From NCBI RefSeq assembly GCF_019428685.1, contig NZ_CP080095.1:2294001-2358000 (forward strand): a stretch of DNA of 64,000 bases. Reading direction: 5' to 3'. The notes below the pieces were generated by a model. The model made no database searches. It was not told where the DNA came from and worked only from the letters and a program-made list of their open reading frames with translations. The position numbers and the translations under genes are program-made. The stretch comes from Paraburkholderia edwinii. GTDB lineage: Bacteria; Pseudomonadota; Gammaproteobacteria; Burkholderiales; Burkholderiaceae. Positions 18,280 to 27,546 of the stretch are shown here, one piece after another (within the stretch, counting starts at the first letter, position 1; each line of letters starts with the position of its first letter).

Positions 18280-19296
18280 ATGAAAGCCGTAGGTCTTTAC
18301 CGTTATCTGCCGATCAGCAACCCTGAAGCGCTGATCGATCTCGACATCGACAAGCCCGCGCCGGCCGGCCGCGACCTGCTGGTGAAGGTCGAGGCGATCT
18401 CGGTGAACCCCGTCGACTACAAGGTGCGCGCGCCGAAGGACACGGTCGAGAAAACGCCGCGCGTGCTCGGCTGGGATGCCGCCGGTACGGTCGCCGCGGT
18501 CGGTCCGGACGTCACGTTGTTCAAGGTCGGCGACCCGGTGTTCTATGCGGGCAGCATCACGCGGCCCGGCGCGAACAGCGAGTTTCATCTGGTCGACGAA
18601 CGGATCGTCGGACACAAGCCGGCGTCGCTCGATTTCACGCATGCGGCCGCGCTGCCGCTGACGGCGATTACCGCCTGGGAAGCGCTGTTCGCGCGGCTGC
18701 ATGTGTCGCCGCAAGGGGCTGACGAAGGCCGCACGGTGTTGATCATCGGTGGCGCGGGCGGGGTCGGCTCGATCGGCATCCAGCTCGCCAAACAACTGGC
18801 GAAGCTCACGGTGATCGCGACCGCGTCGCGGCCGGCGTCTGCGAAGTGGGCGAAAGAACTCGGCGCCGATCATATCGTCGACCATTTCGGCGATATGCCC
18901 GCGCAGATGAAAGCACTCGGCATTCCGCAAGTCGACTATGTGCTGATGTTCAACGATACGGACCAGCATTTCCCGACCGCTGCCGAACTCGTCAAACCGC
19001 AAGGCGGAATCTGCACGATCGTCGAGAACGAACGGCCCGTGCCCGTCGAATTGCTGAAAGCGAAGAGTGCGGCGTTTCATTGGGAGTTCATGTTCACGCG
19101 CGCGATGTTCGGCACGCCCGACATGATCGAGCAGCACAAGCTTCTGACGGAGGTCGCGCGCCTCGTCGACGCGGGTACGCTGCGCACGACGGTCGGCGAG
19201 GATCTTGGCCGTATCAACGCGGACAATCTGCGTCGCGCGCATCAAATGCTCGAAGAAGGGCGCGCGATCGGCAAGCTCGTGCTGACCGGCTTCTGA
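18280..19296 (+). CDS. Zinc-type alcohol dehydrogenase-like (quinone oxidoreductase) protein
   Basis: A 338-residue medium-chain dehydrogenase/reductase of the zinc-independent quinone oxidoreductase subgroup (ZADH1/QOR-like). The GroES-like N-terminal domain (about 1-130) has SVNPVDYKVRAP and GWDAAGTVAAVG, and the Rossmann domain has the NADPH motif GGAGGVGSIGIQLAKQL (about residues 156-172). The structural-zinc cysteines of true alcohol dehydrogenases are absent. A strong AAGGAG ribosome binding site precedes the ATG. The divergent LysR gene is the likely regulator; the physiological substrate cannot be read from sequence. Confidence 0.85.
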   Translation: MKAVGLYRYLPISNPEALIDLDIDKPAPAGRDLLVKVEAISVNPVDYKVRAPKDTVEKTPRVLGWDAAGTVAAVGPDVTLFKVGDPVFYAGSITRPGANSEFHLVDERIVGHKPASLDFTHAAALPLTAITAWEALFARLHVSPQGADEGRTVLIIGGAGGVGSIGIQLAKQLAKLTVIATASRPASAKWAKELGADHIVDHFGDMPAQMKALGIPQVDYVLMFNDTDQHFPTAAELVKPQGGICTIVENERPVPVELLKAKSAAFHWEFMFTRAMFGTPDMIEQHKLLTEVARLVDAGTLRTTVGEDLGRINADNLRRAHQMLEEGRAIGKLVLTGF

Positions 19297-19440
19297 GCGG
19301 GGGCGTCAACGTGCATCGCGCACGGCAAGCGGGGTAATACCCGATCCGGACGATGCACGCACGCGCGGCGCACCGCGTTAGACTGACTGGCAGGGCGTTT
19401 GCATGAGGTACCGCCCGCCAGCACAACAACGAGGTGACCT

Positions 19441-20022
19441 ATGAGCAAAAGCATGCGTATCAGCTTGAGCTTCTCCGCCGTTTCTGTTGCTGCCTCTTTT
19501 GCCTGCGCGCTTGGCGCACTGGCCGTCGTCCTGCCTGCCGTCGGCTTCGCCGCGACGCCGATCACGGTCACGTCGAAAGCGGCGACCGATGGACCGATCC
19601 GCTACACGGTGAAGGTCACGTCGAAGCAGTTCGGCAATTCGCAGGAAACCCGCACGATCCGCTCCGGCGAGTCCGACGACTTCACGTGGAAGACCGTACC
19701 GCCGGGCGGCCCGGTGCCCACCGCGAGCGATTGCCCGAATTACGCGTCGTTACCTATCGATTCGAACGGCGCGATGATCCGCCAGACTCAGATCCGCTTC
19801 GCGCCGGTCGTCGCGAAAGACGGCACCGCGACCGTGCAGCTGCATTTCCAGGCGCAGACGCCGAACGGTACGAAGGATGTGACGAGCGACGGCAAGTCGA
19901 TCAAATGTCCGAACTATACGGCGGTGAGTCAGGTTCTGCGTTTCACGATGCCGACCAACGGCAGCACGAAGACCCTGACGCTCAGCGATGGGTCGCAGGT
20001 CGCGGTGAGCGCGAAGCGTTAA
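19441..20022 (+). CDS. Secreted hypothetical protein
   Basis: A 193-residue protein with a clear signal peptide (residues 1-38; hydrophobic VAASFACALGALAVVLPAVG, cleavage likely after GFA or AAT). The mature part is Thr/Ser-rich and looks all-beta, with two Cys (in SDCPNYAS and IKCPNYTA) each inside a repeated CPNY motif that could form a disulfide. A GAGG ribosome binding site precedes the ATG. The repeated CPNY pair suggests internal duplication or a disulfide-bonded sandwich. I do not recognise a function; it may belong to a Burkholderia-restricted DUF. It converges on the fetB end 17 bp away. Confidence 0.75.
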   Translation: MSKSMRISLSFSAVSVAASFACALGALAVVLPAVGFAATPITVTSKAATDGPIRYTVKVTSKQFGNSQETRTIRSGESDDFTWKTVPPGGPVPTASDCPNYASLPIDSNGAMIRQTQIRFAPVVAKDGTATVQLHFQAQTPNGTKDVTSDGKSIKCPNYTAVSQVLRFTMPTNGSTKTLTLSDGSQVAVSAKR

Positions 20023-20039
20023 GCGCTAGCGGAGCGGCC

Positions 20040-20837
20040 TTATTGGGCGCGCTCGATAAGCCGTGATGCAAGGAACCGGTGCTCGGCCGAAAACAGCTTG
20101 CGGTACGTGAGCAGCACGGCGCCGACCGTGGCGAGCGCCGACGCGGCCGCGATCAGGAACATGATGACGATCTGATAGCGGACCGCCTGCAACGGCGACT
20201 GGCCGGCGAGCACCTGGCCCGTCATCATGCCGGGCAGACTGACCACGCCGACCACCGTCATCTGATTGAGCGTCGGAATCATGCCGGCGCGCACCGCATC
20301 GCGCGCGGGTCCCTGCGCGGCTTCCCAACGCGTCGCGCCGAGCGCGAGCGCCATTTCGACGCGGTCGCGCCGCGCGGTCAGTTCCTCGGTCATGCGCTCG
20401 ATGCCGAGTGAGACGCCCGTCAGCGCATTGCCGAGGATCATGCCGAGAATCGGAATCGCGTATTGCGGCTCGTACCACGGATGGATGCGGATCACGACGA
20501 ACAGCCCGACCGCCGCGACGAGCCACGAACTGGCCCAGATCGACAGAATGCTGTCCGCGCGCTGGCCTGCGTAAGTCCGCTTGCCGCGCCCCGCGCCCGC
20601 GAAGCCGGCGATCAGTGTCATGACAATCATCAGCGGCAGCACGAAATACCAGTGCGCGTGGCTGAACACCCAGCCGAGCACGTAGCCGACCGCGAGCAAC
20701 TGGACGATCGTGCGCGCGGACGCCCACGCGAGCTTGCGTTCGAGATCGAGTTTGAGCAGCAGCGACAGCGCGCCGTTGACGACGATCAGCAGCGCGGCGA
20801 TGCCGACTTGCCACAGGCTCAGGTCTTGCAATGTCAT
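20040..20837 (-). CDS. fetB: ABC transporter permease, FetB/YbbM family (iron export)
   Basis: A 265-residue inner-membrane protein of the FetB/UPF0014 family with about seven hydrophobic segments (for example VGIAALLIVVNGALSLLL, LVAAVGLFVVI, IVIMFLIAAASALATVGAVL). The family hallmarks ARTIVQLLAVGYVLGW, PILGMILGNALTGVSLG and LPGMMTGQVLAGQSPLQAVRYQ are present. In E. coli FetAB exports iron and protects against peroxide (established for the family). The start overlaps the end of the ATPase gene by 4 bases (ATGA), so the two are translationally coupled. Function here is inferred from family and pairing. Confidence 0.88.
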   Translation of the reverse strand: MTLQDLSLWQVGIAALLIVVNGALSLLLKLDLERKLAWASARTIVQLLAVGYVLGWVFSHAHWYFVLPLMIVMTLIAGFAGAGRGKRTYAGQRADSILSIWASSWLVAAVGLFVVIRIHPWYEPQYAIPILGMILGNALTGVSLGIERMTEELTARRDRVEMALALGATRWEAAQGPARDAVRAGMIPTLNQMTVVGVVSLPGMMTGQVLAGQSPLQAVRYQIVIMFLIAAASALATVGAVLLTYRKLFSAEHRFLASRLIERAQ

Positions 20838-21679
20838 CGCGTCGCTTCCTTGCTGACTTTGATGCCGGTGGGTGCGCGGTCTTGTACGTCGCCTTGGACG
20901 CCTGGTGCATCGGGTGCGCTGTCATGTGCGTTGCCTTGCGCGCCTCGTGCGCTCGGCGCACCCGGTGCGCTGTCATGATGCGCATCGGGCAAGCCGTCCG
21001 CGCGTTCGCTCAGTACGCCCGCGCGCATGGTCAGTTGCCGCTTGCCGACACGCGCGGCCTGTGGCGCATCGTGCGAGACCCAGACCCACGCGCGCGGTGT
21101 CGCGGCATCGTCGAACCATGCGTTGATCAGTGCCTCGCACGCCACCGTCGACTCGGGGTCGAGCGAGGCGGTCGGCTCGTCGAGCAGCAGCACGTCGGGC
21201 ACGAGCTGCAACACACGGATCAGCGCGACGATCTGCGCTTCGCCGCCCGAAAGTTCACTCGCCTGACGCGCGAGAAAACCCGTGCCGCGGCCCGCGCGCG
21301 TCGCGAGTGCTTCGGCGTACGCGCGATCGAAGCGCGCATCGCGATAGACGGAGAGCGAGAACGGGTAGCGCAGATTGTCCTCGACGCTGCCGTCGAGCAG
21401 CGCGGGGCGCTGCCGGATATACGCGACCGCGCGCCGATAGCGCGGAATGGCCGCGCGCGACACAGTCTTGCCGCGCCAGAGCACCTGTCCGGCCGAAAGC
21501 GGATCGAGCAGCGCTAGCGCGCGCAGGAGCACGCTTTTGCCCGAGCCCGACGGACCGGTGATTGCGACGCGATCGCCGCTGGCGAGCGCGAAATCGGTCG
21601 GCTGCAGCAGGGTCGTGCCGTGCCCGGCGTCGCGGCGCACGATGCCGTCGGCTTGCACGAGGGGAGTAGCCGTCATCAT
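20834..21679 (-). CDS. fetA: ABC transporter ATP-binding protein, FetA/YbbL family, with repetitive C-terminal tail
   Basis: A 281-residue ATPase that pairs with FetB. Walker A GPSGSGKS (about residues 41-48), signature ELSGGEAQ, Walker B VLLLDEPTAS and the switch His in WVSHDAPQA are all present in residues 1 to about 225. The usual family length is about 215-230. The extra C-terminal 50 residues are a Ser/Ala/Pro/Gly/Gln/Asp-rich tail with near-repeats HDSAPGAP and HDSAPDAP, encoded by a 42-bp tandem duplication (20870-20953 plus a partial third copy from 20963). The tail is likely disordered and of recent origin. The gene is divergent from asmA. Confidence 0.88.
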   Translation of the reverse strand: MMTATPLVQADGIVRRDAGHGTTLLQPTDFALASGDRVAITGPSGSGKSVLLRALALLDPLSAGQVLWRGKTVSRAAIPRYRRAVAYIRQRPALLDGSVEDNLRYPFSLSVYRDARFDRAYAEALATRAGRGTGFLARQASELSGGEAQIVALIRVLQLVPDVLLLDEPTASLDPESTVACEALINAWFDDAATPRAWVWVSHDAPQAARVGKRQLTMRAGVLSERADGLPDAHHDSAPGAPSARGAQGNAHDSAPDAPGVQGDVQDRAPTGIKVSKEATR

Positions 21680-21856
21680 GTTCGTATGTGGGGAATGTCG
21701 GGCCGCTTCGTCGCGTCATTGCGTCGCATTGCATTGCACAACCCGGCGACGGCGGCGCGGCTGTCATGTTAAGCCGCGCGGCGCCCGAGGGCAAACCGGG
21801 CACGGCATCTGCTGACGAATCGGCGCAGGGAATAAGACCGGAGGAGCCCAGGCCTC

Positions 21857-24394
21857 ATGAATGTCTCGCAGAAGACCCACCCGTCGCTCGCACGACGCAT
21901 CGGAAAAATCGTCGCATGGTGTATCGCTGTCCTTGCGATACTGATCGCGGTGCTGGTCGTCTTCATCCTTACGTTCGACTGGAATCGCGCCCGCCCGTGG
22001 GTCAATGAAAAGGTTAGCGAAGCAATCGGGCGGCAGTTTGCGATCGAGGGCGACCTGAAGGTCGGATGGCGGCATCCGGTCGGCGAGACGGGCTGGCGCG
22101 CATGGGTGCCGTGGCCGCGATTTTCCGCCGCCAACATTACGATCGCGAATCCGGACTGGACCAGGCAGCCGCACTTCGCGACGCTCGATGAAATCGACTT
22201 CCAGGTGAAGGTGCTGCCGCTGCTCGCGCATGACATCGTGATTCCGGCGATCCATCTCGTGAACCCGTCGATCGATGTCGAGCGGGTTATCGACGGGCGC
22301 AATAACTGGACGTTCAAGTTCAAGCAGTCGGCGAGTCCGTCGGAATGGAAGCTCGATCTGCACGACATCGAGTTCGACAAAGGGCATATCGCGGTAAGCG
22401 ACGAGCAGAAGAAAGTCGATATGCAAGTGGTCGTCGATACGTTAGGCAAGCCGATTCCGATCGGCGAGGCGCTGCAGCAGCAACAGGACAAGTCGCGTGC
22501 CGAGTCGGCGCAACAGGTCGGGCGTGCCGGCGCGAACCAGCTCGCGAAGCAGGCGAAAACGGCTGAGGCGTCGGCTGCTTCCACGGCGTCGGGCACGTCG
22601 ACCGTGGTCGAGCCCGCGCATGATGCGTCGGGCGCCGTTGCGTCGGGGGCGTCGACGGTTGTCGCCGCGCCGGCAAGAGGGGTGAGCGCTGAAAGTGCCG
22701 GCGGCGCCGGCACGGCGGGAAGCAGCGCTATTGTTGAAAGTGGCGCGAGCGGCGCAACCGCGCCTGCCGTTGCGGGAACGCGACGCCAGGTGATTGCGCC
22801 ATACGCGATCGGCTGGACCGTCAAAGGCGCGTATAACCGGCAGCCGGTATCGGGCGAGGGCAAGGTCGGCGGCGTGCTGGCGCTGCAGGATCCCGATCGC
22901 CCGTTCCCGATCCAGGCCGATGTGCGCGCGGGCGACCTGCACGTCGCGCTGGTCGGCACGATCACCGATCCGATGCATCTGGCCGCGCTCGATTTACGCC
23001 TGTGGCTGCGCGGCACGAGCCTTGACCGTCTGTACGGCTTCACCGGCATCACCTTGCCCGGCACGCCGCCGTATGCGACCGAAGGCCATCTGATCGGCCA
23101 ATTCAAGGACAGCGGAAACGTATTCACGTATGAAAATTTTACAGGCCGGGTCGGCGGCAGCGACCTGAACGGCACGGTGACGTACGTGGGCCGCCAGCCG
23201 CGGCCGCTGCTGCAGGGCGAGCTGGTGTCGAACGAGCTGCGCTTCGCCGATCTCGCGCCGATCATCGGCGCGGACAGCAACGCAAGCAAGGCCAAACGCG
23301 GCGATGCGGCGAGGCAGCCGTCGAATAAGGTGCTGCCGGTCGAGCCGTTCAAGACCGACCGCTGGAAGGCGATCGATGCGAACGTCAAGTTCACGGGCCG
23401 GCGCATCATCAAGGATCCGAGCCTGCCGATCACGGACCTCTACACGCATGTGATCATGAAGGATGGCGTGCTGACGCTCGAGCCGCTGAAGTTCGGCGTC
23501 GCGGGCGGGTCGCTCGCGTCGAATATCAATCTCGACGGCAGCGGCACACCACTCAAAGGGCGTTTCTCGACCTCGGCGCGTCACGTCAAGCTCAAGCAGC
23601 TGTTCCCGAAAGCCGGGACGATGCAAAGCGCGCTGGGCGAGATCAATGGCGACGCGGCCTTGTCGGCAACCGGCAATTCGCCGGCGGCGCTTGCGGCGAC
23701 GTCGAACGGTGAGGTGAAACTGCTGGTGACGGACGGCACGGTGAGCCGCCTGCTGATGGAAGCGGCGGGGCTCAACGTCGCGAATGTGATATACGAAAAA
23801 CTCTTCGGCAAAAACGATGTGAAGATCAACTGCGCGGCGGCGGACTTCGTCGTGACCGACGGCGTGCTCGATTCGCGCGTCTTCGCACTCGATACGACCG
23901 ACGCGGTGATCAACATCGACGGCAATATCAACCTGCGTGACGAGACTCTCGATCTCGGCGTGCATCCTCATACGAAGGGTTTCCGTGTCTTTTCGCTGCG
24001 CTCGCCGCTCTACGCGAAGGGCACGTTCAAGGACCCGCATGTCGGCGTAAATGCGGCTGCGCTCGCGTTGCGCGGCGGCGCCGCAGTCGGGCTCGGTCTT
24101 ATCAATCCGTTCGCTGCCCTGATACCGCTGATCGCGCCGAGCAACAACAAGCCGTTGCCTTGCGACGAACTGCTGGCGAAGGTCGGCACGAAACCGGTCG
24201 CGCCGCCGCCGGGCCAGAAGCAGCCACCGAAGGCGCCGTTGCTGACGCCGGACAATACGCCGGCAACGGATGCGCAATCGACGCATGGGAAGCCGCCGGC
24301 GCATGCACCTGCGGGTGCACCCGCTCATGCGCCTGCAAAACAGGCGCCGAAAACCTCGACGCCCGACAAAGCCGCTGAATACAAGGGAAGCTGA
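21857..24394 (+). CDS. AsmA-family outer-membrane/phospholipid-transport-type protein
   Basis: An 845-residue protein with one N-terminal membrane anchor (residues about 16-40; AWCIAVLAILIAVLVVFILTF), an AsmA N-terminal region (RARPWVNEKVSEAIGRQFAI, about 44-65) and a long periplasmic beta-rich body ending in the AsmA C-terminal region (about 560-780). AsmA-like proteins belong to the bridge-like lipid-transport repeating beta-groove group (family knowledge). Residues about 210-315 are an inserted Ala/Ser/Gly/Thr low-complexity stretch with repeats of ASGxSTVV. The tail (785-845) is Pro/Ala/Lys-rich. A GGAGG site lies 15 bases upstream of the ATG. A bidirectional terminator follows at 24550. 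Confidence 0.85.
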   Translation: MNVSQKTHPSLARRIGKIVAWCIAVLAILIAVLVVFILTFDWNRARPWVNEKVSEAIGRQFAIEGDLKVGWRHPVGETGWRAWVPWPRFSAANITIANPDWTRQPHFATLDEIDFQVKVLPLLAHDIVIPAIHLVNPSIDVERVIDGRNNWTFKFKQSASPSEWKLDLHDIEFDKGHIAVSDEQKKVDMQVVVDTLGKPIPIGEALQQQQDKSRAESAQQVGRAGANQLAKQAKTAEASAASTASGTSTVVEPAHDASGAVASGASTVVAAPARGVSAESAGGAGTAGSSAIVESGASGATAPAVAGTRRQVIAPYAIGWTVKGAYNRQPVSGEGKVGGVLALQDPDRPFPIQADVRAGDLHVALVGTITDPMHLAALDLRLWLRGTSLDRLYGFTGITLPGTPPYATEGHLIGQFKDSGNVFTYENFTGRVGGSDLNGTVTYVGRQPRPLLQGELVSNELRFADLAPIIGADSNASKAKRGDAARQPSNKVLPVEPFKTDRWKAIDANVKFTGRRIIKDPSLPITDLYTHVIMKDGVLTLEPLKFGVAGGSLASNINLDGSGTPLKGRFSTSARHVKLKQLFPKAGTMQSALGEINGDAALSATGNSPAALAATSNGEVKLLVTDGTVSRLLMEAAGLNVANVIYEKLFGKNDVKINCAAADFVVTDGVLDSRVFALDTTDAVINIDGNINLRDETLDLGVHPHTKGFRVFSLRSPLYAKGTFKDPHVGVNAAALALRGGAAVGLGLINPFAALIPLIAPSNNKPLPCDELLAKVGTKPVAPPPGQKQPPKAPLLTPDNTPATDAQSTHGKPPAHAPAGAPAHAPAKQAPKTSTPDKAAEYKGS

Positions 24395-24549
24395 CGTGTC
24401 GCGTATCGGTCACGCGCAAAAATCAAATCTCGATAAGGATTGGCATCGTGCAGGTCATCGAACGATACGGGCGGCGAAGTATTGCGCGCGACCAGACCGC
24501 GATGAAGTCGCGATAAAGTGCGCGCGGTAACGTGCGTTCTCGCAAAAAC

Positions 24550-24581
24550 GAAGAAGGCCGCGCATGTACGCGGCCTTCTTC
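24550..24581. terminator. Bidirectional terminator between asmA-family gene and the 24678 gene
   Basis: A perfect 13-bp inverted repeat GAAGAAGGCCGCG / CGCGGCCTTCTTC around the 6-base loop CATGTA. It is AT-rich at its base on both sides and placed between convergent genes. Confidence 0.8.
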
Positions 24582-24677
24582 CTGTGCATGAACGTTTGAT
24601 GATGCAGTGACGGGCGTGAGAACCGGGCTTACGTGACGCGCAAAACCTGAACCATCTGAGTGAAACGTGAGAGAAGC

Positions 24678-25124
24678 CTAGCGCAGCGATCGCGGCGTTG
24701 CGTCGCCGGCATCCTGCCGCCGCATGCGCCGCGCGCCCGCGGCTGAACGCGTGGCGCCGAACTCCGGGAGAATGCGCGCACGCGCGCGGCTTGCGAATAC
24801 GAGGAAGCCGAAGCCGTCCGCCTCGTACCAGTAGCCGCCGTTCTCGAGGCCATCGAGCGGCTGCTCGAGCGCGTTCGCTATCGATTCGATGCAGCGGCGG
24901 CGCAACTCGGCGGTGGCCGGATACGGCGGCTGGGCACCGCGCACGCAGCATAGCAACACATCGAGCCCGGGCAGCACGTGGGCATAGAGCACTGGCTCGT
25001 CCTGCGCACGGGCACGCGCGATTTTCGTATCGAGCTGGCCGAACGCCTTGAAATGACGTAGTACCGCGAGGAACGACTCGTCGCCGTCCACCTTCGCGCG
25101 TCTACGCTTTTTCGGGAAGGACAT
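24678..25124 (-). CDS. Hypothetical protein
   Basis: A 148-residue protein of unknown function starting MSFPKKRRRAKVDGDESF. The N-terminus is basic (KKRRR), and the middle is amphipathic with LYAHVLPGLDVLLCCVRGA and a conserved-looking GGYWYEADGFGFLVFASRA. The C-terminus is Arg/Ala-rich and low in complexity (SAAGARRMRRQD), of doubtful significance. The frame is open upstream to 25340; an alternative ATG at 25167-25169 would add 15 mostly basic residues. There is no membrane segment or signal peptide. It is convergent with asmA across the 24550 terminator. Confidence 0.55.
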   Translation of the reverse strand: MSFPKKRRRAKVDGDESFLAVLRHFKAFGQLDTKIARARAQDEPVLYAHVLPGLDVLLCCVRGAQPPYPATAELRRRCIESIANALEQPLDGLENGGYWYEADGFGFLVFASRARARILPEFGATRSAAGARRMRRQDAGDATPRSLR

Positions 25125-25823
25125 AAAAATTCGCCTGAAAAAGAATTGCAAGAAACGCAGCGTCCTCATGCGACCACTCCCGGCTTCGCGCGCCGCACGT
25201 CGATCTTTTATAGCATACGAAAATGCCGGATTCACGGTGATTCGACATTGTTCCGTCTCACACCGGCCCGTGCGGAACATGCCGAATCGTGTCGCCGTGC
25301 GCTTTCGCATTCTGTGCATCTGTCTCCATGATAGACGCATGGGCTACGCGATTGATTCCGTCACCGATAAAAAAGGCATTTTTGTGTGCGCCAGCACTTC
25401 TCCAACATAATTTGCCGCGCGGCATGACACATCGCTTCGCATGCGCCATGCCGCACCGCCCGGCCGCGTTGAAATCTCGACCATTCACGTCGATAATGAC
25501 TCGATTCCAGCCGCGCAGCGCTCGTCGCGCCGGTGCTGCCCGGTTTTGAGGCTACCTGAGGTCGTAGTGGTTGCCTACCCGTGCATGTCCTGATGCCTCG
25601 TCTTCGCGCGCGATTCGTTGCCCGGTTCGCTGCACGGTTCGTTGCCCAGTTCGCTGCTCAGTTCGCTGCTCAGTTGGCTGCACGGTTCGCTGTTCATTGT
25701 GCCGCACGTCATCTTGCCGCTGGTCCTGTCCGCTTGTCTTGCGATCGCCTTCGTCTATCGATCGCGCTGTCTGTCCTTGCGGCCGGAACGACTGTTTGTG
25801 GCCGGAAAGTTTGCCAGGCGAAT
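25125..25823. other. 699-bp intergenic region upstream of the CHASE3 kinase
   Basis: No gene can be supported. The region holds an AT-rich patch at 25200-25220 that could be the promoter of the minus-strand 24678 gene, a possible plus-strand promoter (TTGTGT 25382-25387, 18-bp spacer, CATAAT 25406-25411) and the 12-bp minisatellite at 25612-25695. The kinase frame stays open through the last 240 bases, but the encoded Arg/Phe/Ala repeats are not a plausible domain. Confidence 0.5.
25612..25695. repeat. 12-bp minisatellite, 7 units
   Basis: Seven contiguous 12-bp units of consensus RRTTCGYTGYYC (GATTCGTTGCCC, GGTTCGCTGCAC, GGTTCGTTGCCC, AGTTCGCTGCTC twice, AGTTGGCTGCAC, GGTTCGCTGTTC). It lies 128 bp before the kinase start; 12 bp is a multiple of 3, so in the kinase frame it would read as RFAA/QFAA tetrapeptides. 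Confidence 0.85.
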
Positions 25824-27437
25824 ATGAAACTATTCACAAAGGGTTTGCTGCTGATCGCATTGCCGAGCGTCGTCGAGCTCGCGCTGCTCGGGGTGGTGTT
25901 CGATACGCAGGAGCAAACCGCGCTTGCGGTGCAGTCGGCCGCAAATAGCAAGCAGATTCTCTATCAGGCGTCCGCGCTCGAAGACCCGCTATTGCGCCAG
26001 GCGGCGCGCGTGCGCACAGGGCTAATCGTCGGCGACCCGGCGTTTATCGAGCGTCATGCGGCGTGGGTCGACCTGTCGGACCGGCTCATGCATCTCGATC
26101 AGCTGGTGGCCGATACGCCGCAGCAGGCCGCGCGCGTGCGCACGATGCGCGATGCAATCGACCGTTATCACGCGCAGGCCATCGATGCCGCGGACGTGCT
26201 GCGCGAAGGCCGCAGCACGAAGGCCTATGTTTCGCTCGAGGCGAACGCGGTGCCGGCGCAGATCGGCATCGTTCGTAATGAACTCGACGCTTTTGTCGCG
26301 GAAGCATCGCGTCTTGACGCACAGCGCAGCGCATCGGTAATGCAAACGCGTGCGCGCCAGCAATATGCGCTGATCGCCGCGGTGGTCGGCTCCATGTTGA
26401 TCTGGGCGGTCACCGCGCTCGTGTTCGCGCGCAATATCGGCCGCCGCCTCGAAGTGCTGACCGATAACGCCGAGCGTCTCGGCAACGGTCAGCCGTTGAG
26501 CGCGCCGCTTGCCGGCAACGACGAAATCGCGGCCCTCGACCGCGCGCTGCACCAGACGAGTGCCCGTCTGCGCGTCGCCGAGCAGGAGCAGGTCACGCTG
26601 CAAAAGCGGCTCGAAGCACGCGCGGCCGAGCTGGCCGGCGTCAACGAGGCGCTGCGCCAGGAGACGCAGGACAACGAGATGTTTATCTACAGCGTGTCGC
26701 ACGATCTGCGTTCGCCGCTCGTGAACCTGCAGGGCTTTTCGAAGGAACTGCAGGTGTCGTGCGACGATGTGCGCGCAACGATCGATGCGGCGAAGCTGCC
26801 CGATGTCGAAGAACGGCGCCTTGCACGCGTGCTCGACGGCGATATGCGTGAGTCTCTGCAGTTTCTGCGCTCGTCGGTCACGCGCGCGGCGGCGATCATC
26901 GATGCGCTGTTGCGCATCTCGCGCGCGGGCCGGCTCGAGTATCAATGGCAGCGCGTGAGCGTGGGCCGCGTGGTCGCGCGCGCGGTCGATGCGCTGGAGA
27001 CGCAGATTCACCAACGGTTCGCAACGGTCACGGTGCGCGACCTGCCGACCGCGTGGGGCGACCCGGGCGCGATCGAGCAGGTGTTCAGCAACCTGCTCAG
27101 CAATGCGCTGAATTTCCTCGATCCGGGCCGGCCGGGCCGCATCGAAGTGGGCGCGCTTCCCGCCGAACCGGAGGACGAAGCCGACCCGCAAGCGCCGACG
27201 ACGCGAACCTTCTATGTGCGAGACAATGGCCTCGGCATTCCGGCCGCCTACATGCCTAAAATGTTTCGCGCATTCCAGCGGCTGCATGGCGATATCTCGA
27301 AGGGCGACGGCATCGGCCTCGCGCTCGTGCGGCGCACGGTGGAACGGCACGGCGGACGGGTCTGGGTCGAATCGGCGGAAGGGGCGGGGTCGACGTTTTT
27401 CGTCGTGCTGCCGGATCAGCCGGTGCGCACGGGGTGA
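25824..27437 (+). CDS. Membrane sensor histidine kinase with CHASE3 domain
   Basis: A 537-residue kinase: TM1 (about 6-27), CHASE3-type periplasmic sensor (about 30-178; DPAFIERHAAWVDLSDRL), TM2 (182-203), HAMP (204-256), coiled coil, HisKA with phospho-acceptor His293 in YSVSHDLRSPL, and HATPase with N box EQVFSNLLSNALNF and G boxes DNGLGI and GDGIGLAL. It resembles bacteriophytochrome-style kinases that partner single-domain regulators of the Rcp1 type. I choose the ATG at 25824 because it puts TM1 at the N-terminus and AGGCG lies upstream; the frame is open to 25581 through the 12-bp minisatellite. The response regulator gene follows 109 bp later. Confidence 0.88.
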   Translation: MKLFTKGLLLIALPSVVELALLGVVFDTQEQTALAVQSAANSKQILYQASALEDPLLRQAARVRTGLIVGDPAFIERHAAWVDLSDRLMHLDQLVADTPQQAARVRTMRDAIDRYHAQAIDAADVLREGRSTKAYVSLEANAVPAQIGIVRNELDAFVAEASRLDAQRSASVMQTRARQQYALIAAVVGSMLIWAVTALVFARNIGRRLEVLTDNAERLGNGQPLSAPLAGNDEIAALDRALHQTSARLRVAEQEQVTLQKRLEARAAELAGVNEALRQETQDNEMFIYSVSHDLRSPLVNLQGFSKELQVSCDDVRATIDAAKLPDVEERRLARVLDGDMRESLQFLRSSVTRAAAIIDALLRISRAGRLEYQWQRVSVGRVVARAVDALETQIHQRFATVTVRDLPTAWGDPGAIEQVFSNLLSNALNFLDPGRPGRIEVGALPAEPEDEADPQAPTTRTFYVRDNGLGIPAAYMPKMFRAFQRLHGDISKGDGIGLALVRRTVERHGGRVWVESAEGAGSTFFVVLPDQPVRTG

Positions 27438-27546
27438 ACTTGCAGGCGCAGCAGCCTGAAAGCGAAGTAGCCAGAAAAAGCGGCAACACGATTGTCAAAA
27501 ACAGCGGCGGGGGCAGCAGTCAATGCACGCAGTGGACGGAGAAAAC

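Noticed and set aside
25581..25823. N-terminal extension of the CHASE3 kinase from the ATG at 25581
   Set aside because: Encodes Arg/Phe/Ala tetrapeptide repeats and has no ribosome site; kept only as a finding because it is open and in frame.
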